Shown here in pieces: positions 19,105-27,626 of a DNA stretch of 64,000 bases. The stretch covers positions 1,984,001-2,048,000 of the forward strand of contig NZ_CP025197.1 in NCBI RefSeq assembly GCF_002844395.1, given 5' to 3'. The position numbers and the translations under genes were made by a program. This DNA is from Acetivibrio saccincola. GTDB taxonomy: Bacteria > Bacillota > Clostridia > Acetivibrionales > Acetivibrionaceae. Each line of letters opens with the position of its first letter. Position 1 is the stretch's first letter. Below the pieces are notes generated by a model. It worked only from the letters and a program-made list of their open reading frames with translations, was not told the DNA's origin and did no database searches.

Positions 19105-20451
19105 ATGAAGAGGAAAAACATAATTATTATTGGCGCAGCCGGCCGGGATTTTCATAATTTCAACATGTGCTACCGTGACAATGAACTCTATAATGTGGTA
19201 GCCTTTACAGCAGCACAAATACCGGATATTGATGATAGAAAGTATCCTGCAGAATTAGCAGGCAGCTTATATCCTGACGGAATACCCATTTATTCACAAG
19301 ACAGATTGCCAGAATTAATAAAAGAGCTGGATGTGGACGAATGTGTCTTTGCTTACAGTGATGTAAGCTACCAAACTATAATGAATATATCCGCTATCGT
19401 CAACTCTGCAGGAGCGGACTTTACACTCCTTGGACCTAAAAACACAGCACTAAAAAGTACAAAACCGGTAATATCAGTTTGTGCTGTTCGTACAGGTTCA
19501 GGAAAAAGCCAGACTTCCAGAAAGATAATTGAACTTTTAATGGAAAACAATCTTAAAGTTGTTGCTGTAAGACACCCTATGCCTTATGGTGACTTGGTGG
19601 CACAAAAAGTACAGCGCTTTGCTACAATTGAAGATTTAAAGAAACATAAATGTACCATTGAAGAAATGGAAGAATACGAACCCCATGTAATACGTGGAAA
19701 CATTATATACGCCGGTGTTGATTATGAAGCTATACTCCGCAGTGCAGAAAATGATCCCGATGGCTGCGATGTGATTTTATGGGATGGTGGCAACAATGAT
19801 TTCTCATTCTACCATGCAGACTTAACTGTAACAATAGTGGATCCTCACCGCCCAGGTCATGAGCTAAGTTATTATCCGGGAGAAGTTTGCTTAAGGATGG
19901 CGGATGTAGCAGTTATAAATAAAATAGACAGTGCCAGCAAAGAAGGAATAGATATAGTGGAAGCAAACATAAAGAAAGTTAATCCTAAAGCTCAAATTAT
20001 TAAAGCTGACTCAAAAATAACAGTGGACAAGCCTGATATAATTAAAGGCAAGAGGGTTTTAGTTGTAGAAGACGGCCCAACTTTAACCCATGGTGAAATG
20101 AAAATAGGTGCCGGAACAGTTGCTGCCGAAAGAATCGGAGCGGCAGAATTAGTGGACCCACGTCCATACACTGTCGGAAAACTAAAAGAAACCTTCAACA
20201 TCTATCCAAATATTGGAAGACTCTTGCCTGCCATGGGTTATGGTGAGCAACAACTGAAAGACCTGGAGGAAACAATAAACAAAACCGATTGTGATGCTGT
20301 TATTATAGGCACTCCTATAGACCTTTCCAGGGTTATTCATATAAATAAACCATATACCCGTGTACATTATGAATTGGATGAAGTTACCAAACCAAATCTT
20401 AATGACGTTATAGAAAAATTTATTAAAGATCACAATTTAGACAAAAAATAA
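19105..20451 (+). CDS. Predicted GTPase, cyclic 2,3-diphosphoglycerate synthetase-like
   Basis: About 448 residues from the ATG at 19105, which has AAGGGG 8 nt upstream; an in-frame ATG at 19099 is too close to that site. It has an N-terminal Rossmann-like part (IIIIGAAGRDFHNFN), a P-loop SVCAVRTGSGKSQTSRKI near residue 130, DVILWDGGNNDFSFY near 220, and VINKIDSA near 270, fitting the COG2403 predicted GTPase family related to archaeal cPGS. Its bacterial role is not established. It is a single gene with its own terminator at 20506-20532. Confidence 0.8.
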   Translation: MKRKNIIIIGAAGRDFHNFNMCYRDNELYNVVAFTAAQIPDIDDRKYPAELAGSLYPDGIPIYSQDRLPELIKELDVDECVFAYSDVSYQTIMNISAIVNSAGADFTLLGPKNTALKSTKPVISVCAVRTGSGKSQTSRKIIELLMENNLKVVAVRHPMPYGDLVAQKVQRFATIEDLKKHKCTIEEMEEYEPHVIRGNIIYAGVDYEAILRSAENDPDGCDVILWDGGNNDFSFYHADLTVTIVDPHRPGHELSYYPGEVCLRMADVAVINKIDSASKEGIDIVEANIKKVNPKAQIIKADSKITVDKPDIIKGKRVLVVEDGPTLTHGEMKIGAGTVAAERIGAAELVDPRPYTVGKLKETFNIYPNIGRLLPAMGYGEQQLKDLEETINKTDCDAVIIGTPIDLSRVIHINKPYTRVHYELDEVTKPNLNDVIEKFIKDHNLDKK

Positions 20452-20505
20452 ACGGCAAAAATTTAATGCGTATTTAATGTAAATAATATACAATTCCAAT
20501 AATTT

Positions 20506-20532
20506 AAGCAGGCTTGTTATGCCTGCTTTTTT
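20506..20532 (+). terminator. Terminator after the COG2403 gene
   Basis: An 8-bp stem AAGCAGGC/GCCTGCTT with a 7-nt loop, followed by TTTTATT. Confidence 0.8.
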
Positions 20533-20638
20533 ATTAAGGTTTATACTTTATGGTTCTTTATTTGTATTGATCTTTTTTGGTTCTCTTTTTTTAAGTATTA
20601 TCTATTGACTTTTTCTTTGGATCTGTCTTTTCTTCTGC

Positions 20639-22060
20639 CTATATCTCTTCTTCTTTATCCTTTGACTTTTCCTTTGAACCTGATTTTTCTTCTGATTGTG
20701 CTTCTTCTTTATCCTTTTCTTTTTCCTTTGGATCTGTCTTTTCTTCTACTTCTGTCTCTTCTCCTTCACCCTTTTCTTTTTCCTTTGAATCTGTCTTTTC
20801 TTCTGCTCCTGGCTCTTCTTCTTTACCCTTTTCTTTTTCCTTTGGATCTGTCTTTTCTTCTGCTCCTGGCTCTTCTCCTTTTCCCCTTTCTTTTTCCTTT
20901 GGATCTGTCTTTTCTTCTACTCCTGGTTCTTCTCCTTTTCCCTTTTCTTTTTCCTTTGGACCTGTCTTTTCTTCTGCTCCTGGTTCTTCTTCTTTACCCT
21001 TTTCTTTTTCCTTTGGATCTGCCTTTCCTTCCGGTTCTGTCTCATCTTTTTCCTTTACTTTTTCCTTTGGACCTGCCTTTTCTTCCGGTTCTGTTTTTTC
21101 TTTATCATTATTCTTTGGTTTTGGTAATGGTCTTTCTTCTACTTTATCCTTTTTTTCTGAATCTAATTTTTCTTGATGCTTGTCCTTTGCTTCTACTACC
21201 GATTTTGGATCTTTTTCCTCCTTTTTTAGATGTGGTTTTGGTTTTAGCGAATCTTTTTTCTCAGGTTTTAGAGCAGGTTTTTTAACCTTTTTCACATCAT
21301 AAACAACACCCACATCGTCAATTTTAACCTTCTCTAAAGTTTCCCCGATACTCTTGGTTTTTATCTCTTCAATATCAAGATCAACCTTTTGTTCTTTAGC
21401 CTTCTCATAGATAATAGTCCTGCCTATAGATGTTTTGTTTGCATCTGCCAATCTTTTGTAGTCATAAGAAACACCCACTACTTTTGACTGTGCATCTTCA
21501 CTAATACTGTCTTCAACAGCATTCTTACAAATATCTATCAACTTACTAAACTTTTGGGACTCTTTTTTGGTTTTGGCATGGGGTTTGTTTTTTCCCTCTT
21601 TTAAACATGCCGATATTAACACAGTTGACTCTCTTAAATTGAATTTTTCAATTACTTCTCTTATGGCAACATCTATATATTTATCTTTCAACTCTGATTC
21701 TTTTAATAATTCATTTGCACCATCATTAAAGTAATTAACTTTTCGTACTTTATTATTTTTATCCAGTTCAAATTCTATACTGGTATCAGAATCTATTGTG
21801 ACATATGCATATGCCCCATAACTATTAAATGAATTGAAAAAAATAAACATAATTATAAATACTGCAGCAAGCCCTGCAACAATTCCAGATGCAAAATTAA
21901 TTTTACTCCTTTTATACACAATCTCTTTTTCATTAAAAGAAATTTCCAGACCTGCATACATGCCTGGTTGTTTCCTTATAGAAACAATTTTACAATCACT
22001 GGTCATTATAATAGCCAAATTATTTTTAATTTTTAAAATAGTCCCCTTTTTATTTGACAT
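20639..22060 (-). CDS. rsgI: RsgI-type anti-sigma factor with a charged repeat ectodomain
   Basis: 473 residues. Residues 1-50 match the cytoplasmic RsgI N-domain (KGTILKIKNNLAIIMTSDC), which holds SigI. A membrane helix follows at about 56-78, then the conserved extracellular domain (AYAYVTIDSDTSIEFELDKN, about 83-240). Residues about 255-473 are K/E/P-rich and include five or more 19-residue repeats such as GKGEEPGAEEKTDPKEKEK. Other cellulosomal RsgI proteins end in a glycan-binding module; none is seen here. The usual DINPS cleavage site reads DSDTS. Past the TAG stop the frame carries on with AEEKTDPK, so the stop may be recent. It lies 6 nt downstream of sigI. Confidence 0.88.
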   Translation of the reverse strand: MSNKKGTILKIKNNLAIIMTSDCKIVSIRKQPGMYAGLEISFNEKEIVYKRSKINFASGIVAGLAAVFIIMFIFFNSFNSYGAYAYVTIDSDTSIEFELDKNNKVRKVNYFNDGANELLKESELKDKYIDVAIREVIEKFNLRESTVLISACLKEGKNKPHAKTKKESQKFSKLIDICKNAVEDSISEDAQSKVVGVSYDYKRLADANKTSIGRTIIYEKAKEQKVDLDIEEIKTKSIGETLEKVKIDDVGVVYDVKKVKKPALKPEKKDSLKPKPHLKKEEKDPKSVVEAKDKHQEKLDSEKKDKVEERPLPKPKNNDKEKTEPEEKAGPKEKVKEKDETEPEGKADPKEKEKGKEEEPGAEEKTGPKEKEKGKGEEPGVEEKTDPKEKERGKGEEPGAEEKTDPKEKEKGKEEEPGAEEKTDSKEKEKGEGEETEVEEKTDPKEKEKDKEEAQSEEKSGSKEKSKDKEEEI

Positions 22061-22066
22061 AATATT

Positions 22067-22879
22067 TCACCGTCCTATAGTATCATATATATATTTTTTT
22101 AACACTTCAAGTTCACTTTTAAGTACAAAAACCATAGCAATAATAAATTTTCTGTTTCTTTCAAGAGTCCTGCGGCATAGTTTAACACGCTCTGTCAACT
22201 CTTTGTACGGAAGAGTTTTTTTTGTTGCAAATTTTTCATATAAAGATTTGTCCTCTATAATAAGATTCGCTATATTAAGGCAAGAACATATGGTATCACG
22301 ATGTTTAGGAGAACATTTAATTAAGTCCTCAAGTTTTACTTTATATTCACACATTTTTAACTCTAAATTTTTAATTTCTTCTTTAAAATCAAAATCACTG
22401 CTGTAATCTGCCCCTTTATCATGTAAGTACATTTCTTCAAAGCTATTAGACTCGTATTCATTGAAACATGAAAATGGTATCGTAGCATTGTTTCTTTTCG
22501 TACTCCTTAAATAATCTATAAGCCGCCTTCTTATTACCTGTTTTGAAAAGCTGACAAACTTAGTTTTTCTATTTAAATCATAGGCTTCAATAGCTTCGTT
22601 AAAGGCAATTAAGGCAATACTATATTCATCACATTGTTCTAAATCATCTTTTTGCCCCACCATTTGATAAACACATTTCAAAATAAAGGGTTTAAAATCA
22701 TCAATGAATTTATTTCTAAGCACAACGTCTCCATCTTTAATTTTTTTTATAATTTCTAAAAAAGAATCTTTCTCGTATCCTAATATATTGCGTGGTTTAA
22801 AACTTATCAATAAATATTCCCTCCCTATATCAGGGTATTCGAATAACATCTTTATTTTTATTCGGTTAGACTGGTCCAT
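22067..22879 (-). CDS. sigI: SigI-family RNA polymerase sigma factor
   Basis: 270 residues. The sigma region 2 stretch (DEYSIALIAFNEAIEAYDLNRKTKFVSFSKQVIRRRLIDYLRSTKR, about 85-130) is characteristic of SigI, as is the C-terminal LPYKELTERVKLCRRTLERNRKFIIAM segment with its helix-turn-helix. In C. thermocellum, SigI factors switch on cellulosome genes when their RsgI senses polysaccharide. The start shown (22879) has no good ribosome site, and an internal ATG about 11 codons on is possible. The gene is cotranscribed with rsgI and divergent from the coiled-coil protein gene at 23020. Confidence 0.9.
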   Translation of the reverse strand: MDQSNRIKIKMLFEYPDIGREYLLISFKPRNILGYEKDSFLEIIKKIKDGDVVLRNKFIDDFKPFILKCVYQMVGQKDDLEQCDEYSIALIAFNEAIEAYDLNRKTKFVSFSKQVIRRRLIDYLRSTKRNNATIPFSCFNEYESNSFEEMYLHDKGADYSSDFDFKEEIKNLELKMCEYKVKLEDLIKCSPKHRDTICSCLNIANLIIEDKSLYEKFATKKTLPYKELTERVKLCRRTLERNRKFIIAMVFVLKSELEVLKKYIYDTIGR

Positions 22880-23019
22880 TAGGTAAGTCTATATAGATTG
22901 TACTAAAATATTTTAAAATTATAAATCTAAAAAATTTTATAAACAGTCCGAACAAAAAAATTTTCCATTGCCGAAGGACTTGGACGAAAGAAAAAAAATT
23001 AAGAAAAGGAGAATGCAAA

Positions 23020-24381
23020 ATGAAGAAAGTTGTAGGGTTTTTAGCAACAGGAACATTGGTATTTTCACTATCAGCAGGTATTTTTCTAAACAGTACCTTT
23101 GCTTCAAAGGATGTTCAAAACAAATCAATTGGTGAAATTATTCACCCTAAGTATGTTGAATCTATTGTTGAAAAGAAAGAAGTAGCAGAAATTAAAGCAA
23201 AATATGAAGCAGAAATTGCCGAAATTGAAGAAAGTCTAAAAGCTATTCGCAATGGAATTAAAAATTTAAGAAAAGTAAATCCAGTAGATGAAGAAGCTGT
23301 TGAAGAGCTTAAAGAGCAAGAAAAAGCACTACATGACAAATTAAAAGCTAAAAAAGATGAATTACACAATGTTATTGAAAAAGTAAAAATGGTTGTTAAA
23401 TATGGTGAGGAAGCTGCTAATGAAATTGAAGCTTTAAAAGCTGGTTTTAAAGAAGAAGAAAAGGCTATTAAAGAACAAATTGAAGCTATTAAAGCACAAA
23501 TCCGTGAATTAAAAGATGCTGAAAACGTTGATGAAGAAGCAATTGCAGAGCTTAAAGAAGAAGAAAAAGCACTACATGATGAATTAAAAGAAAAAAGAGA
23601 TGCTGTAAATAAGAAAATTGAAAGAATTAAAAAAGTTGCAAAATATGGTGAAGACGCTGTTAACGAAATTGAAGCTTTAAAAGCTGATTTTAAAGAAGAA
23701 GAAGAGGCTATTAAAGAACAAATTGAAGCTATTAAAGCACAAATCCGTGAATTAAAAGATGCTGAAAACGTTGATGAAGAAGCAATTGCAGAGCTTAAAG
23801 AAGAAGAAAAAGCACTACATGATGAATTAAAAGAAAAAAGAGATGCAATGAATAAGAAAATTGAAAGAATAAAATTAGTTGGAGAGTTTGGCGAAGAAGC
23901 TGCTAATGAAATTGAAGCTTTAAAAGCTGATTTTAAAGAAGAAGAAGAGGCTATTAAAGAACAAATTGAAGCTATTAAAGCACAAATCCGTGAATTAAAA
24001 GATGCTGAAAACGTTGATGAAGAAGCAATTGCAGAGCTTAAAGAAGAAGAAAAAGCACTACACGATGAGTTAAAAGAAAAAAGAGATGAATTACATAATA
24101 AAATTGATAGAATTAAACTAGTTGCAAAATACGGTGAAGACGTTATAGCAGAAATAGAAGAAGCATACGTTGCATTTGGCGAAAAAATTGCTGAATTAGA
24201 AGAACAGAAAGAAAAAGTAAAAGAAGAATTAAAAGCATTAAGAGAAAATAAACCTGTTGACAAAGATGCTGAAAAAGAACTAAAAGAAACAGAAAAAAGT
24301 TTAAATGATCAGATTAAAGCTGAAAAAGAAGCTTTAGAGGATAAAATTGAGGACATTATTTACGCTGCAATAATTAAATAA
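23020..24381 (+). CDS. Secreted coiled-coil repeat protein
   Basis: 453 residues. A signal peptide (about 1-28, ending NSTFAS) is followed by an almost wholly alpha-helical, Lys/Glu/Ala-rich chain. Three near-identical 81-residue units begin EIEALKA(G/D)FKEEE and include NVDEEAIAELKEEEKALHDE; diverged half-units flank them on both sides. Heptad-like spacing suggests long coiled coils. No anchor, dockerin, SLH or catalytic motif is seen. An AAGGAG site precedes the ATG. It is divergent from sigI-rsgI, with only 140 nt between, so it may be a target of that sigma factor; this is inference. Function unknown. Confidence 0.8.
   Translation: MKKVVGFLATGTLVFSLSAGIFLNSTFASKDVQNKSIGEIIHPKYVESIVEKKEVAEIKAKYEAEIAEIEESLKAIRNGIKNLRKVNPVDEEAVEELKEQEKALHDKLKAKKDELHNVIEKVKMVVKYGEEAANEIEALKAGFKEEEKAIKEQIEAIKAQIRELKDAENVDEEAIAELKEEEKALHDELKEKRDAVNKKIERIKKVAKYGEDAVNEIEALKADFKEEEEAIKEQIEAIKAQIRELKDAENVDEEAIAELKEEEKALHDELKEKRDAMNKKIERIKLVGEFGEEAANEIEALKADFKEEEEAIKEQIEAIKAQIRELKDAENVDEEAIAELKEEEKALHDELKEKRDELHNKIDRIKLVAKYGEDVIAEIEEAYVAFGEKIAELEEQKEKVKEELKALRENKPVDKDAEKELKETEKSLNDQIKAEKEALEDKIEDIIYAAIIK
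23422..24150 (+). repeat. Three tandem 243-bp repeats within the coiled-coil gene
   Basis: Units start at 23422, 23665 and 23908, each beginning GAAATTGAAGCTTTAAAAGC, with an exact 243-bp period that keeps the reading frame. They are far more alike at the DNA level than needed for protein similarity, which points to recent duplication or gene conversion. Confidence 0.93.
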
Positions 24382-24410
24382 TTCTAAATAATTTAATTTA
24401 ATAATTTCAA

Positions 24411-24465
24411 AAAATACTCTTTCTATGAAATATCTTATCTGATATTTCAAGAAGGAGTATTTTTA
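24411..24465 (+). terminator. Long hairpin terminator after the coiled-coil gene
   Basis: AAATACTC pairs with GAGTATTT around an inner stem TGAAATATC/GATATTTCA, ending in a T run. It lies about 30 nt after the stop codon. Confidence 0.7.
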
Positions 24466-24518
24466 AGTTATGCCGATTTTTTCATCAATCTATAATAAAG
24501 CTCTGCCAATAGAAGATA

Positions 24519-24573
24519 TATCAATTATATTATAAAAAAAATCATAGAACTACACCTAGAAAAGAGATATCAT
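24519..24573 (+). promoter_or_regulatory. Shared 29-nt activator box plus -10, upstream of the GH30 xylanase
   Basis: The box at 24519-24547 begins TATCAATT and ends AAAAATCATAG. Exactly 20 nt later comes TATCAT (24568-24573) as a -10. The box differs from the one before the esterase operon at only about two of 29 positions, while the spacers differ, so the box and the -10 are selectively conserved. No -35 consensus is visible where one would be expected, which suggests an activator-dependent promoter. The GH30 start lies 120 nt after the box. Confidence 0.7.
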
Positions 24574-24667
24574 TAAAGTGTGGGTGTGTACATAAAATTA
24601 AAGAAATATATCGGATAAATATAATATAAAATTTACAAAGATATAAAATTTATAAGGAGGTAATATT

Positions 24668-26269
24668 GTGAAAAATTGCAAAACTAATAAGCTTGTATTT
24701 CTTTTAGTAAGTGTACTGATTTTTTCCGCTTTTTATTTACCAGGTTCTGTATTTGCTAATACAGAGAAAAAAATCAGCTATAATACTTTAGGAAGCTCCA
24801 TTTTTTATGGTGATTTAAACGGGGATGAAAATGTAGATACAATGGATTATGTATTGTTACAAAGATATGCATTAGGCGTAATTAATAAATTTCCTGTAGG
24901 CAATACGAAAGCAGCTGATTTAAACGGGGATGATGAAATAAACTCATTAGATGCCACACTCATGAGTAGATATATACTAGGTGTTATAAAAGAATTCCCT
25001 GTTTCAACCGGAGCTGTTTACGCATCCATTGATACCAGTACAAGACATCAGGTAATTGAAGGTTTTGGAGCATCCATTGCTTATTATCAAAATTGGCTTA
25101 TAGACCATCCAAATAAAGCAGAAATATATGATGTTATATTCAATGAACTTGGTCTTAGTGTACTTCGCCTCAATAACTGGTACATAACATATGAAAATGA
25201 ACCTTCTTTTGACGACCATGCAAAAGAAATCGTCAGTGAAGCTAAGAAATCCGTGGGTGAAGAATTAAAAATAATGATGTCTTCATGGACTCCCCCTGCT
25301 TATTTAAAATCAAATAATTCCGCTGCAGGCGGAACACTAAAAAAAGAAAATGGTGAATTTGTATATGATAAATTTGCCAACTATTGGTACGAATCATTAA
25401 AGGAATACGAAAAAATCGGTGTGGTTCCTGATTATATCAGTATACAAAATGAGCCTGATATAGAAACCGGATATGAGTCCTGTATCTTTGACAAGGACGA
25501 AAACGGAAACAATGCAGTTTATGCAAAAGCTCTTGAGGCAGTCTATAAAAAACTCAATAGCAGCATGGATAACCCTCCTAAAATATTAGGTCCTGAAGTT
25601 CTTGGCATTGGATATAATAATTTTGACGGATATATGAATCTTATAAATACCGACTATTTAGACGGCTTAGCTTTCCACCTATATCATGGAGGAGATGAAA
25701 ACCAGCCTGATTCATTTAATCAAGAATTAATGAAAATTAAAAACAAATATCCGAATATACCTAAATATCAGACAGAATTTTACCGTGGTGATGCATTTAA
25801 TACTGCATGGATTATTCACAACTGTCTTGTTAACGGTGATGTATCCATGTACTTGTACTGGGATCTCATTTGGGGTGAAAGCGGAGGTCTTGTGACAATA
25901 GAATTCCCTTGGGATAAAGGACAGTGGACAACACCAGGTGGATATATTATAGACGACAAATACTATGTTTTAAAACAGTACGCTAAGTTTATAAGACCTG
26001 GATATACCCGTGTTGACGCATCGGCAAATTCAGATGACATAAAGATATCCGCCTATATTTCACCGGACAATAAGTCTATATCTGTTGTTTTATTAAATAC
26101 ATCATCAAATTCCCAAACAGTAGCACTGGACTTTAATAACTTTACAGCATCCAGTTCTGAAATATACAGAACAAGTGAAAACGAAAAAGCAGAATTTATT
26201 GGAAGCTTAAATGGTAACAACACTCTTGTTTTACCTGCAAAATCCATTGCAACTGTAATAATAAAATAG
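24668..26269 (+). CDS. Cellulosomal GH30 xylanase with N-terminal dockerin
   Basis: 533 residues from a GTG start with AAGGAGG upstream. A signal peptide (about 1-30) is followed by a type I dockerin placed N-terminally (about 47-115: DLNGDENVDTMDYVLLQRYALG and DLNGDDEINSLDATLMSRYILG), then a GH30 domain (about 120-435) and its beta-sandwich (435-533). The acid/base glutamate is in SIQNEPD and the nucleophile in YQTEFY. GH30 enzymes of this sort cut xylan, often next to glucuronic acid branches. The dockerin plugs the enzyme into the cellulosome. It is controlled by the box at 24519 and ended by the hairpin at 26285. Confidence 0.9.
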   Translation: MKNCKTNKLVFLLVSVLIFSAFYLPGSVFANTEKKISYNTLGSSIFYGDLNGDENVDTMDYVLLQRYALGVINKFPVGNTKAADLNGDDEINSLDATLMSRYILGVIKEFPVSTGAVYASIDTSTRHQVIEGFGASIAYYQNWLIDHPNKAEIYDVIFNELGLSVLRLNNWYITYENEPSFDDHAKEIVSEAKKSVGEELKIMMSSWTPPAYLKSNNSAAGGTLKKENGEFVYDKFANYWYESLKEYEKIGVVPDYISIQNEPDIETGYESCIFDKDENGNNAVYAKALEAVYKKLNSSMDNPPKILGPEVLGIGYNNFDGYMNLINTDYLDGLAFHLYHGGDENQPDSFNQELMKIKNKYPNIPKYQTEFYRGDAFNTAWIIHNCLVNGDVSMYLYWDLIWGESGGLVTIEFPWDKGQWTTPGGYIIDDKYYVLKQYAKFIRPGYTRVDASANSDDIKISAYISPDNKSISVVLLNTSSNSQTVALDFNNFTASSSEIYRTSENEKAEFIGSLNGNNTLVLPAKSIATVIIK

Positions 26270-26284
26270 AAATACCCCTCAAAG

Positions 26285-26317
26285 TTACGCCATCCTTTCT
26301 AATAAAGGATGGCGTAA
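26285..26317 (+). terminator. Terminator after the GH30 gene
   Basis: A perfect 14-bp stem TTACGCCATCCTTT/AAAGGATGGCGTAA with a 5-nt loop, followed by a T-containing tract. Confidence 0.85.
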
Positions 26318-26427
26318 ACTTTTATGGAGATTAAAAAATTATATGATATACTATAAATAAAAAATACAGAATATATAAATTTAATTTTTATAAAAAACTA
26401 AATTTGCTATAAAGGAATGGTTAATTT

Positions 26428-27495
26428 ATGACAAGTGAAGACATTGCAAGAATAGCCGGAGTATCCAGAAGCACTGTATCCCGTGTAATCAATAACTATC
26501 CTGATATACCTGAAGCAACAAGGGAAAAGGTTTTAAAAGCAATAAGGGAATACAATTATTATCCAAATGCATCAGCCAGGAGACTTGCTGGAAGTAAAAG
26601 CTCCACACTAGGGCTTTTTATAGTTGATATTAAAGATAATGAAAAGCCACACCATGTTATTCAAAATGATGAGGCACTGCTATATGACAACACTTTCTTT
26701 GCCCCATTTACCAATGCATTTATTGATCAGGCCAATAAAATGCATTATTACGTTTTGGTATCCACCATTTTCTCTTCTAGTGAGTTGTGGAAAATACAAA
26801 GTTCTTTCTGTGAAAAAAGAATAGATGCCGGTGTAGTTATTGGAAGTGGAAAAGAAGATTATAAAAAAATACTTGACCTTATGAAAAAGGACTTTATTTT
26901 AGCTGCTGTGGATGTTGAAACAGAAAACTCCAATAAAGATAAGGCCATATACATAAATACAAACAATTACCAATCAGCTTACGATATAGCAAAACATTTT
27001 ATTGAACTTGGACATAAAAATATTGGTATAGTGACAGGGGATTTGGAAAAACTCTCTGGCAAAACCAGGTTTGAAGGTTTTAAACAAGCCTTAAAGGATT
27101 ATAATATAGATTTGCCGGATAATTTTATCGGGTATGGTGATTTTACAGAACCTAGCGGATACCAGGCCATGAAAAGTATTTTACAATCTCCAAAACTTCC
27201 AACAGCAGTGTTTGTGTGCAACGATACCATGGCAATAGGAGCATATAAAGCTATTGAGGAGTCAAATTTAAAAATTCCTGATGACATCTCAATAATTGGT
27301 TTTGATAATATTAAAATATCAGAATATATGTCTCCCCCACTTACCACTGTTAATATTTGTTTGTCTGAAATTGCAAAAACTGCTACTAGATTACTTATAG
27401 AATCAGTTGAAAAGGGTGCTATAGAACCTGTAGAAAAAATAATAGATGTAAAAATGGTAAAAAGAAAATCCTGCAGGAGTGTATTATCTGATTAA
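26428..27495 (+). CDS. LacI-family transcriptional regulator, GlyR-like
   Basis: 355 residues. The N-terminal helix-turn-helix and hinge (TSEDIARIAGVSRSTVSRVINNYPDIPEATREKVLKAI...YYPNASARRLA) is followed by a periplasmic-binding-like effector domain (about 60-345, with GHKNIGIVTGD, AVFVCNDTMAIGAYKAI and SIIGFDN). It lies convergent to licB, separated by a shared terminator. The licB promoter carries a palindrome very like the published GlyR3 site of C. thermocellum, so a role as a glucan-responsive licB repressor is likely. The sugar effector is not known from the sequence. Confidence 0.9.
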   Translation: MTSEDIARIAGVSRSTVSRVINNYPDIPEATREKVLKAIREYNYYPNASARRLAGSKSSTLGLFIVDIKDNEKPHHVIQNDEALLYDNTFFAPFTNAFIDQANKMHYYVLVSTIFSSSELWKIQSSFCEKRIDAGVVIGSGKEDYKKILDLMKKDFILAAVDVETENSNKDKAIYINTNNYQSAYDIAKHFIELGHKNIGIVTGDLEKLSGKTRFEGFKQALKDYNIDLPDNFIGYGDFTEPSGYQAMKSILQSPKLPTAVFVCNDTMAIGAYKAIEESNLKIPDDISIIGFDNIKISEYMSPPLTTVNICLSEIAKTATRLLIESVEKGAIEPVEKIIDVKMVKRKSCRSVLSD

Positions 27496-27517
27496 TATTT
27501 AAATCTTTAACAAAAAT

Positions 27518-27558
27518 AAATCCAGCCGCCATTTTGTTAATCCGGGCGGCTGGATTTT
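27518..27558. terminator. Bidirectional terminator between lacI-type gene and licB
   Basis: An 11-bp GC-rich stem ATCCAGCCGCC/GGCGGCTGGAT with A/T tracts on both sides sits between the two convergent stop codons. Confidence 0.85.
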
Positions 27559-27626
27559 ATTTATTTTAAGGTTTGAAAAATTGAGGAAGATTTTCATAAC
27601 CTTAAACAGTATTTCAAAAGTATAAA

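Noticed and set aside
20605-21285. 226-codon plus-strand Leu/Phe/Pro repeat ORF
   Set aside because: It is the antisense of the RsgI Lys/Glu repeats; the repeat DNA keeps several frames open.
23142-24263. 373-codon minus-strand Ser/Ala-rich ORF
   Set aside because: Antisense shadow of the coiled-coil repeats, with no ribosome site and an internal match to the real gene's codon pattern.
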